DNA of 28,091 nt from a virus. Location of the stretch: IMG/VR virus record IMGVR_UViG_3300042549_001339, positions 1 through 28,091 of that record; one strand, written 5' to 3'. Shown here piece after piece: positions 5,873 through 11,792 of the stretch. How positions within the stretch are numbered: the stretch's first letter is position 1; each line of letters opens with the position of its first letter. Below the pieces are notes generated by a model. The model had not been told where the DNA came from and searched no databases. It saw nothing but the letters and a program-made list of their open reading frames with translations. The translations under genes and the position numbers were made by a program.

Positions 5873-5960
5873 GTACATCACAGACGGGATTTCCTGCGTA
5901 ACGTTGCAGGCCATAGGATTCTAATCTATTAGACTAAAACCCTACAGTCTGTAATGTTAC
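5873..5960 (-). ncRNA. Candidate structured RNA, branched fold, between two early genes
   Basis: On the transcribed minus strand an outer helix pairs ACAGAC with GTCTGT (plus positions 5880-5885 and 5947-5952). A 4-bp and a 2-bp segment extend it outward (5875-5878 with 5954-5957, 5873-5874 with 5959-5960). It stacks on GGG/CCC and TTT/AAA (5886-5892 with 5936-5942, one mismatch). This encloses two hairpins: CCTGC/GCAGG with an 8-base loop (5893-5910) and a perfect 6-bp TCTAAT/ATTAGA (5920-5933). The element overlaps the upstream stop codon and lies about 27 bases before the next start. It is not a canonical tRNA, since no T arm could be built. Function unknown. Confidence 0.5.
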
Positions 5961-6337
5961 TTGATGAGGACGTCGAAGTAATGCAAAGCCCCAATTGTCA
6001 GGGCTAGGCCGATGGCGATGGCGAGTGCGTAGTCTTTCATGGTGTTGCTTTCAAAATTGCTTTTTAGTTTCAAACGATACCAAGACATTTTGGAAATTCT
6101 GCGTGTAGTACATGAGAGTGTCCCATGCTTTAGTTTGCTTATAAAGGTGGCCTCACCCACAGGGACAAGGTATCCATCATTGTCAATAACATCCCCTGCC
6201 AGACAGTAAGACACCGGATTATCAAAGTGGTCTAACTCTGTGGTGAAGGTAAGTTTTGCTTGTCTATTAATTTCTTTTGAGAGTGTCGTCAGTTTAAGTA
6301 CCATATCTTGGTGCATTTGTTCAATTCCGTTTTGCAT
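5957..6337 (-). CDS. Hypothetical protein with C-terminal membrane segment (126 aa)
   Basis: I start at ATG 6335-6337, which has AAAGGA about 7 bases upstream. The frame extends 12 codons further up without a ribosome binding site and would overlap the previous gene. The product begins MQNGIEQMHQDMVLKLTTLS with a helical N-terminus, then a polar middle (SYCLAGDVIDNDGYLVPVG). It ends in a hydrophobic helix (YALAIAIGLALTIGALHYF), so it is probably C-terminally anchored in the inner membrane. An internal Met just before that helix could start a separate 27-residue membrane peptide, but only a weak AAAG precedes it. Family and function are not recognised. Confidence 0.5.
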   Translation of the reverse strand: MQNGIEQMHQDMVLKLTTLSKEINRQAKLTFTTELDHFDNPVSYCLAGDVIDNDGYLVPVGEATFISKLKHGTLSCTTRRISKMSWYRLKLKSNFESNTMKDYALAIAIGLALTIGALHYFDVLIK

Positions 6338-6351
6338 GGTGTTTCCTTTAC

Positions 6352-6585
6352 TTAACCAAAATTCACAAAGCATTGAGCGGCATAGATGGCCTTCGTCTTT
6401 TGCATTGGCTTACTAAGCACGATGTTATAGACACCATCTTCATCATGCAAACGGCCTTTGACTGACCAGACCTTGGATCCTTTGAAGCGAGTCAAGAGAG
6501 CTTTACGGCTAGTGAATTCACCGCTCACGGTCATCTGTTCAAAGTTAGTATCTTTGTAGCTGCTGATCTGGGTTTCATACAACAT
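6352..6585 (-). CDS. Hypothetical protein (77 aa), first gene left of the non-coding region
   Basis: The frame is open from 6678, but I choose ATG 6583-6585 because AAAGGA lies about 10 bases upstream and the longer N-terminus has no ribosome binding site. The product begins MLYETQISSYKDTNFEQM and includes SGEFTSRKALLTRFKGSKVW and DGVYNIVLSK. It is a small beta-rich soluble protein by appearance. It is the first gene of the second leftward early unit, next to the origin-like region. I found no convincing consensus promoter for it. Function unknown. Confidence 0.5.
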   Translation of the reverse strand: MLYETQISSYKDTNFEQMTVSGEFTSRKALLTRFKGSKVWSVKGRLHDEDGVYNIVLSKPMQKTKAIYAAQCFVNFG

Positions 6586-6681
6586 GATGTTTGAGTCCTT
6601 TAAAATAGCCTGCACCGTGCCTGCTATGTTTTTTATGTAGCAAACACCGTGCCAACTGCTTAGGAATTTCAGCATCACAGG

Positions 6682-6762
6682 TTATCCACAGGCATTTACA
6701 GACACAAATAAATACTTATCCATAGGCAAATAAGTTATTCACAATTCTTAGAGTTATCCACA
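6682..6762 (+). other. Array of four DnaA-box-like 9-mers, putative replication origin
   Basis: All four are in the same orientation: TTATCCACA (6682-6690), TTATCCATA (6716-6724), TTATTCACA (6735-6743) and TTATCCACA (6754-6762). Three match the bacterial DnaA consensus TTATNCACA and one differs at one base. The last three start exactly 19 bases apart. This suggests recruitment of host DnaA, as an origin or as a titration site. Confidence 0.6.
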
Positions 6763-6763
6763 A

Positions 6764-6832
6764 GGTGCACTGATCTGGTGCTTTTATGCACCGATAAAGG
6801 GATGTTAGTGGATACTATGCACCATGTTGGTG
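6764..6832. repeat. Iteron-like TGCACC/GGTGCA repeats beside the DnaA boxes
   Basis: TATGCACC occurs at 6785-6792 and 6816-6823. The complementary GGTGCA occurs at 6764-6769, and GGTGC occurs at 6777-6781. The last pairs with GCACC (6788-6792) as a small hairpin. CACCA-TGT-TGGTG (6820-6832) is a second hairpin. Confidence 0.4.
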
Positions 6833-6842
6833 TACTTTGCTT

Positions 6843-6865
6843 GGCGCTGAAGTAGGCGCTGAAGT
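6843..6865 (+). repeat. Tandem direct repeat GGCGCTGAAGT
   Basis: The 11-mer GGCGCTGAAGT is present at 6843-6853 and 6855-6865, separated by one base, giving a 12-base period. The second copy also forms CGCTG-AAGTC-CAGCG (6857-6871). Confidence 0.6.
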
Positions 6866-6950
6866 CCAGCGTTTAGGGTCCTACGCCGCCTCTCACATCT
6901 GCTTAAATATTAGGCACTATCCTCGAAAGTACTTTAACATCCTATGATGG

Positions 6951-6978
6951 CCATGTGAGTGAGTACTTACTAACATGG
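6951..6978. promoter_or_regulatory. 28-bp imperfect palindrome centred on AGTACT
   Basis: CCATGTGAGTGAGT and ACTTACTAACATGG form two 14-base arms of dyad symmetry with 12 of 14 positions paired. The length and symmetry are those of a dimeric repressor operator or a cruciform-forming site. Confidence 0.5.
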
Positions 6979-7142
6979 ACTTGTGTGTACGCTAGCGAAC
7001 ATAGTAGTTAGTTAGCGCTTACTTCATAGGGGGAGGGGTAGGTGATGTGTGAGAACTTTGACGGAGCCCCTGACGCTCACAAAAGAGTAAAATAAGGAAT
7101 ATTACCCGGATAAAACTATGGAGTAAAGAATAAGCTAAGTAC

Positions 7143-7170
7143 TTGACAGGACTGGGAAATATGCTATGCT
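7143..7170 (+). promoter_or_regulatory. Rightward promoter with extended -10 (probable)
   Basis: TTGACA (7143-7148), a 16-base spacer and TATGCT (7165-7170) preceded by TGC, an extended -10. A second TGC-TATAAC follows at once. CTTGACAGGA here is repeated at the stronger promoter 184 bases downstream. The AGTACT palindrome at 7137-7144 overlaps the -35 box. Confidence 0.55.
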
Positions 7171-7326
7171 ATAACGCGCCTATAACGTAACTTAATTGGT
7201 TGGCTAGCAAAGCTAGCTAAGGACAGGTTAGTGCTTAAAAAGTAGGCAGTTACATTACTTGAAACTTACACTTAAGTAAAGAATGTGTAAAAGATGTAAT
7301 AAATTGTAACAAAGCTAAGAAAAAGC

Positions 7327-7355
7327 TTGACAGGATAGACAAAGTGTGGTATAAT
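7327..7355 (+). promoter_or_regulatory. Main rightward sigma-70 promoter, full consensus
   Basis: TTGACA (7327-7332), a 17-base spacer and TATAAT (7350-7355), with TGG directly before the -10, making it an extended -10 as well. It would start transcription near 7362 and drive the terminase and structural genes after a leader of about 250 bases. Confidence 0.9.
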
Positions 7356-7470
7356 ATTCTTTATAGATTGTGATAGTTCTAACACGTTTGGTGGTACGTG
7401 ATAGACTAAGACGGAATCTGGACAGTTGATACAACGAATGTATAAGTTAAATATTATAAGATACATACTA

Positions 7471-7536
7471 TAAGTACTTAACTTAGTACATAACATTAAC
7501 GTTAAGACAACGTATAAGAACTTTAAAGTACTTTAA
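7471..7536. repeat. AGTACT-centred palindromes in the rightward leader
   Basis: TAAGTACTTA (7471-7480) and the perfect 14-bp TTAAAGTACTTTAA (7523-7536) flank TTAACGTTAA (7496-7505). Related sites lie at 3369-3376, 3407-3418, 6926-6935, 6951-6978 and 7137-7144. Confidence 0.6.
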
Positions 7537-7615
7537 GTGTGTAAGATTTGTCTATAACCTTTAGGTATGTCTAAAAGAATAAATGGTTTGTCTCCCTTAG
7601 AAAGGATAAAGACAC

Positions 7616-7981
7616 ATGGAACAAGAAGAACATGAAAAGAAACGTAAAGCTGGAAGACCAAAGAAGTCTGAGCTTACGGAAATAAAAGAGAGTAGAAGTG
7701 TTGGCAGGCCTAAAGGTGAAGCGGCCATCATCAATGAATATAAGCTACGTATGCTTAATTCACCTAAGAGTGCTAAGGTACTTGAAGCCATTTACGATGC
7801 TGCTCTAAACGATGAACATAAGAATCAAGCTGCTGCATGGAAGCTGATCGTTGATCGTGTCGTACCTATCTCGGCCTTTGAGTCTGCTAAGCAAGGCGGA
7901 GGTGCTCCTCAGATCTCCATCAACATCACAGGGCTTAACAGTCCTACGGTAAGCACCGATGAGGACATAATTGATGTCTGA
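7616..7981 (+). CDS. terS: Terminase small subunit (probable)
   Basis: A 121-residue protein directly upstream of and overlapping the large terminase gene, the usual place of the packaging-site-binding small subunit. The N-terminus is very basic, with two AT-hook-like cores (AGRPKK and VGRPKG) suited to DNA contact. The middle (INEYKLRMLNSPKSAKVLEA) is helical, and the C-terminus ends in an acidic tail (STDEDIIDV). AAAGGA lies about 9 bases before ATG 7616. The assignment is by position, size and DNA-binding features, as terS sequences diverge widely. A 22-codon frame opening at 7567 (MSKRINGLSPLERIK...) overlaps its start and has no ribosome binding site; it could be a lost N-terminal extension. 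This is the first gene of the rightward transcript. Confidence 0.75.
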   Translation: MEQEEHEKKRKAGRPKKSELTEIKESRSVGRPKGEAAIINEYKLRMLNSPKSAKVLEAIYDAALNDEHKNQAAAWKLIVDRVVPISAFESAKQGGGAPQISINITGLNSPTVSTDEDIIDV

Positions 7982-9230
7982 ACTTAACTTTGCTTTACTG
8001 AAATGGCAACAGAGTGTCTTCAAAGACTCTCATCGCTTCAAGGTGGTAGCTGCTGGTCGTCGCTGTGGTAAGTCTAGGCTATCTGCTGTTACGCTACTTA
8101 TAGAGGCTTTAAACTGCCCTGAAGGGTCAGCAGTGATGTACATTGCGCCTACCCTCGGCATGGCCCGTACGATTATATGGGACTTGCTACATGAGCTTGG
8201 TCGTCCAGTTATAAAGGCTAGTCACGTAAATAACCTAGAGATCACTTTGATAAATGGCCGCAAAATTCTTGTACGTGGTGCAGATAACCCAGACGCTTTG
8301 CGTGGCGTGTCTTTAACGTATGTCGTTATGGACGAATGTGCTTTCATTAAAGAGGATGTCTGGCAAAAGATCATTCGTGCTGCTTTGTCTGACAAGAAAG
8401 GTAGAGCTCTATTCATCTCAACTCCCTCTGGCCGTAACTGGTTCTATGACACTTTCAAGCTAGGCTTGTCTGGTGATGATGAAGAGTGGAAGGCATGGCA
8501 CTTTACCACTGCTGATAACGAGACTATTGACCCTAAAGAGATTGAAGCAGCTAAGCGTACCTTGAGTAGCTTTGCGTTCAAGCAGGAATACTTATCCAGC
8601 TTTGATACAGCAGGTGCTGACATCTTCAAGCAAGAGTGGATTAAGAAGGATGAGATGCCTAAGCAAGGCTCCTATGTCATTGCCATTGACTTGGCTGGCT
8701 TTGAGGATGTATCAGCAGGATCTCAGAATAAGTCTAGGCTTGACGAGACAGCTATGGCTATCGTCTTGGTTGGCGATGATGGTAAGTGGTATGTTGAGAA
8801 GATTGAACATGGACGGTGGGATATTAAAGATACCTGCTTCCGTATCCTCAAGCTTATCAAGGACTACAGACCGTTATCGGTAGGTATCGAAAGAGGTACA
8901 GCCAAGAATGCCGTTATGACTGTTCTACAGGACATGATGAGGCAATACAATACCTTTGCTCACATTCAGACGCTCACACACGGTAACAAGAAGAAGACTG
9001 ATCGTGTGGTATGGGCACTGCAAGGAAAGTTTGAGCATGGGCGGATTGTCCTGAACAAAGATGAAGATTGGTCTGAGTTTGAAGATCAGCTTATCCTTTT
9101 CCCTACAAAAGGCGTTCATGATGACCTTGTAGACGCTTTAGCTTATATCGAACAACTTGCCCTATCCTCATTTATGCCTGATTATGAGCAAGACGATTAT
9201 GAAATTTTTGACCCCATTTCAGGTTATTGA
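7974..9230 (+). CDS. terL: Terminase large subunit (packaging ATPase-nuclease)
   Basis: A 418-residue motor protein that translocates DNA into the prohead and cuts concatemers. ATPase domain: Walker A AAGRRCGKS (26-34, Lys33), a YIAPT adenine-contact-like segment, Walker B VVMDE (Asp120, Glu121) and the STPSGRNWFYD coupling motif. RNase H-like nuclease domain: IAIDLAG (Asp239), GIERG (Glu306) and HDDLVDALAY (Asp383/384 and Asp387), the expected acidic metal-binding set. I start at ATG 7974, which has GAGG about 9 bases upstream, rather than at the TTG one codon earlier. It overlaps terS by 8 bases. The size is typical of compact podovirus large terminases. Confidence 0.93.
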   Translation: MSELNFALLKWQQSVFKDSHRFKVVAAGRRCGKSRLSAVTLLIEALNCPEGSAVMYIAPTLGMARTIIWDLLHELGRPVIKASHVNNLEITLINGRKILVRGADNPDALRGVSLTYVVMDECAFIKEDVWQKIIRAALSDKKGRALFISTPSGRNWFYDTFKLGLSGDDEEWKAWHFTTADNETIDPKEIEAAKRTLSSFAFKQEYLSSFDTAGADIFKQEWIKKDEMPKQGSYVIAIDLAGFEDVSAGSQNKSRLDETAMAIVLVGDDGKWYVEKIEHGRWDIKDTCFRILKLIKDYRPLSVGIERGTAKNAVMTVLQDMMRQYNTFAHIQTLTHGNKKKTDRVVWALQGKFEHGRIVLNKDEDWSEFEDQLILFPTKGVHDDLVDALAYIEQLALSSFMPDYEQDDYEIFDPISGY

Positions 9231-9258
9231 CACCCCGTAGTGGGCTTTCGACACGTTT

Positions 9259-9284
9259 ATAGGTGCGTGTGTCAGAACACCTAT
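9259..9284 (+). terminator. Hairpin between terL and endonuclease gene
   Basis: ATAGGTG (9259-9265) pairs perfectly with CACCTAT (9278-9284) across a 12-base loop, followed by TTCTCT. ACACG (9251-9255) can instead pair with CGTGT (9266-9270), giving alternative folds. It could be a weak terminator or a translation-control hairpin for the endonuclease gene, whose start is 23 bases downstream. Confidence 0.35.
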
Positions 9285-9306
9285 TTCTCTCGAAAGGAGA
9301 CTACAA

Positions 9307-9756
9307 ATGAAACAATGTCCTAAATGTAAAATGCACCTGACCTCAAGTTCATTCTACAAAGATAGTACAAAGAAAGACAAACTTACTTCTTACTGTAAAG
9401 ATTGTTGTATTGATAAACGCATTTTGGCTTACCAAAGCAATAAAAGCGAAGAACAAGAATACATGAAGAATAGGTACGAACATAAAAAAGATGAGTACAA
9501 GAGCACTGCCTTGAAAAATTTATACGGCATCGACCTTGATACGTATAATGACATGAGGAAAACTCAGTTGTTTTCGTGTTTGATTTGCACAACACACGAG
9601 CAAGATTTAAAGCGAGGCTTATTTGTAGACCATTGCCACGAAACAAAAAAAGTTCGTGGGCTTTTGTGCCAGCATTGTAATACTTTACTGGGCATGGCTA
9701 AAGATAATCAGCTCATTCTACAAGAAGCTATACATTATTTATCTAGGACACTTTAA
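9307..9756 (+). CDS. Free-standing recombination endonuclease VII-like HNH nuclease
   Basis: A 149-residue nuclease of the endonuclease VII/HNH superfamily. The N-terminus has a zinc-ribbon-like pair of Cys pairs (Cys4/7 and Cys30/33). The C-terminal part is the nuclease core: LKNLYGIDLDTYNDMR, the first Cys pair CLIC (91-94), the catalytic VDHCH (107-111) and the second Cys pair CQHCN (121-125). AAAGGAG precedes the start. The gene is noticeably more AT-rich than the terminase and portal genes around it, lies between terL and the portal, and its stop overlaps the portal start (TAATG). It also contains the portal ribosome binding site. This is typical of a mobile, intron-less endonuclease gene rather than of a core packaging gene, although a role in resolving DNA branches before packaging is possible. 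Confidence 0.85.
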   Translation: MKQCPKCKMHLTSSSFYKDSTKKDKLTSYCKDCCIDKRILAYQSNKSEEQEYMKNRYEHKKDEYKSTALKNLYGIDLDTYNDMRKTQLFSCLICTTHEQDLKRGLFVDHCHETKKVRGLLCQHCNTLLGMAKDNQLILQEAIHYLSRTL

Positions 9757-11792
9757 TGGACAAATTAGAACAAAACCAATTTGCTGAAGACACAGAATCC
9801 GATAAGGAGTTGGTATCTTGGGTTGTGTCTCGCACTGACTCATGGCGTGATTGGCGTGACCAGAACTACTTGGATAGCTGGCTTGAGTACGAACGTATCT
9901 TCCGAGGTCAGTGGGCTGCTGAGGATAAGACTCGTGAGAGCGAGCGTAGCCGAATCATCTCTCCTGCCACTCAACAGGCTATCGAGACTCGTCACGCTGA
10001 GATCATGGAAGCTATCTTCGGTCAAGGTGAATACTTTGACATTGAGGATGATATCAAGGATGTTAACGGAAACCCGCTGGACATTGAGCAGTTGAAAGCC
10101 CAGTTGTATGAGGACTTTTCCCGTGACAAGATTAAGAAGTCTATCGACCACATTGAGTTGATGGCTGAGATCTACGGTACGGGTATCGGTGAGATTGTTG
10201 TCAAGACTGAGAAAGAGTATGCTCCTGCTACTCAGGCTATTCCCGGTATTGTGGGACAAGCCGCTATCGGTGTTCAAGAGAATGATCGTGTATCGGTTAA
10301 ACTGATGCCTGTCAACCCTAAGAACTTCCTGATTGATCCTAATGCTACTTCGATGGACGATGCTCTGGGCTGTGGCATTGAAAAGTTTGTATCTATCCAC
10401 AACATTGTGGCAGGTATTGAAAAAGGTATCTATCGCAAGGTGGACATTGGTGTAGACGCTCCTGATGATGACATCGAAGCCACTGATGATTTGAATAACT
10501 ACCAAGATGGTAAGGTTCGTTTGCTGACTTACTACGGTCTGGTTCCTCGTGAATACCTTGAACAGCTTGAGAATGGCGGTAAAGAGATCGTTGATCTGTT
10601 TCCTGATGACTCTGTTGCTGATGACTACTCTGATCTGGTAGAAGCCATTGTCGTTATCGCTAACGGTAACAAGCTCTTGAAGGCTGAGGCTAATCCTTAC
10701 ATGATGAAGGATCGCCCTGTAATGGCTTATCAGGACGATACAGTTCCCGGACGTTTCTACGGTCGTGGAACGGCTGAGAAGGCGTATAACATGCAGAAGG
10801 CTATTGATGGTCAGTTGCGTGCTCATATGGACTCTGTGGCCCTTACGGCAGCTCCTATGATGGCTATGGATGCTACTCGACTGCCTCGTGGTGCTAAATT
10901 CCAAGTTAAAGCAGGTGCTCAGTTCCTTACTAACGGCGATCCAAGTCAAATCTTGATGCCTTTGAAGTTCGGTAGCACAGATCCTGTGAATTTGCAGACT
11001 TCTCAGAACTTTGAGCGTATGCTTTTGCAAGCTACAGGTACTGTTGACTCGGCTGGTATGCCTTCTAACGTCCCTCGTGACGCCGGTGCAGGTGGTATGT
11101 CGATGGCTTTGGCTGGTATTATCAAAAAGTACAAGCGTACTCTGAGCAACTTCCAAGAAGATTTCCTGATTCCTTTCATTAACAAAGCTGCATGGCGCTA
11201 TATGCAGTTTGATACTGAGCGTTATCCTGCTGTGGATGTTAAATTCATCCCTACAGCTACCTTGGGAATCTTGGCTCGTGAGTTTGAACAGCAGCAATTC
11301 ATCGCTTTGTTGCAGACATTAGGCCCGGATACTCCTGTATTGCCTCTGATCTTGAAGGGAATTGTCCAGAACAGTTCTTTCAGCAACCGTGGCGAGATGT
11401 TGGCCGCCTTGGATCAGATGAGTCAGCCTAATCCAGAGCAACAACAGATGCAAATGGCTCAAGCACAAGGTCAAATGGCTCTTCTGCAAGCTCAAATTCA
11501 AGATTTACAAGCTAAGGCTCAGAAATCTTCTGCTGATGCTCAGAAAGCAATGGTTGAGGCTCAACTTGCCCCCGAAGAAGCTAAAGCTAAGCTCATCTCT
11601 GCCTTGAGTAACAACCTCAACGAAGATAATGAGACTAAAGACTTTGAGCGTCGCGTGAAGCTGGCTGAATTATCGTTGAAAGAGAAAGAAATTGACGGTA
11701 ACTTGAAAGCTGTGCAACTTCAGACGATCCAGCATCAGGATAAAGTGGATACAGGTTTTATTGACGAGCTTACTAAAAGGTTAGGCGAATAA
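9756..11792 (+). CDS. Portal (head-tail connector) protein
   Basis: A 678-residue protein of podovirus portal type. The portal is a dodecameric ring at one vertex through which DNA is packaged and ejected. The N-terminal section RDWRDQNYLDSWLEYERIF followed by RESERSRIISPATQQAIE resembles portal proteins of podoviruses, as does the clip/stem region around PGRFYGRGTAEKA. The C-terminal tail (about 561-650) is rich in Gln, Ala and Lys and predicted to be coiled coil, and may form a barrel reaching into the head. The start is in a TAATG overlap with the endonuclease gene, using AGGA inside that gene; the stop overlaps the next start in the same way. A long antisense frame here is a codon-usage shadow. 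Confidence 0.88.
   Translation: MDKLEQNQFAEDTESDKELVSWVVSRTDSWRDWRDQNYLDSWLEYERIFRGQWAAEDKTRESERSRIISPATQQAIETRHAEIMEAIFGQGEYFDIEDDIKDVNGNPLDIEQLKAQLYEDFSRDKIKKSIDHIELMAEIYGTGIGEIVVKTEKEYAPATQAIPGIVGQAAIGVQENDRVSVKLMPVNPKNFLIDPNATSMDDALGCGIEKFVSIHNIVAGIEKGIYRKVDIGVDAPDDDIEATDDLNNYQDGKVRLLTYYGLVPREYLEQLENGGKEIVDLFPDDSVADDYSDLVEAIVVIANGNKLLKAEANPYMMKDRPVMAYQDDTVPGRFYGRGTAEKAYNMQKAIDGQLRAHMDSVALTAAPMMAMDATRLPRGAKFQVKAGAQFLTNGDPSQILMPLKFGSTDPVNLQTSQNFERMLLQATGTVDSAGMPSNVPRDAGAGGMSMALAGIIKKYKRTLSNFQEDFLIPFINKAAWRYMQFDTERYPAVDVKFIPTATLGILAREFEQQQFIALLQTLGPDTPVLPLILKGIVQNSSFSNRGEMLAALDQMSQPNPEQQQMQMAQAQGQMALLQAQIQDLQAKAQKSSADAQKAMVEAQLAPEEAKAKLISALSNNLNEDNETKDFERRVKLAELSLKEKEIDGNLKAVQLQTIQHQDKVDTGFIDELTKRLGE

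Larger units (their letters stand above)
6586..7615. other. 1-kb non-coding region between divergent transcription units
   Basis: No protein gene of normal size is supported here. The left part (6682-6870) carries DnaA-like boxes, TGCACC repeats and an 11-bp direct repeat. The middle (6926-7095) carries AGTACT-centred palindromes and a G-rich purine tract (7030-7042) in front of a 16-codon ORF (7045-7095). The right part (7143-7536) carries two rightward promoters, a GCTAGC-AAA-GCTAGC hairpin (7203-7217), a TTAACGTTAA palindrome (7496-7505) and more AGTACT palindromes. It looks like the combined origin and control region of this part of the genome. Confidence 0.7.

Noticed and set aside
5873-5960. 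tRNA gene
   Set aside because: The outer helix and an anticodon-like loop can be drawn, but no T arm or proper D arm exists on either strand; kept as an unknown structured RNA instead.
5957-6373. 138-aa version of the membrane-anchored protein
   Set aside because: The extra 12 codons lack a ribosome binding site and overlap the upstream gene; the start at 6337 has AAAGGA.
7272-7496. 74-codon minus-strand ORF in the control region
   Set aside because: It runs against the consensus rightward promoter at 7327-7355, is very AT-rich, lacks a ribosome binding site and has no recognisable sequence.
7567-7635. 22-residue ORF MSKRINGLSPLERIK... before terS
   Set aside because: It has no properly spaced ribosome binding site and overlaps the well-placed terS start; at most a relic of a longer N-terminus.
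9840-11297. 485-codon open frame on the minus strand opposite the portal gene
   Set aside because: It lies wholly inside the well-supported portal gene, has no ribosome binding site or recognisable domain, and reads as the low-complexity shadow of the portal's codon usage.
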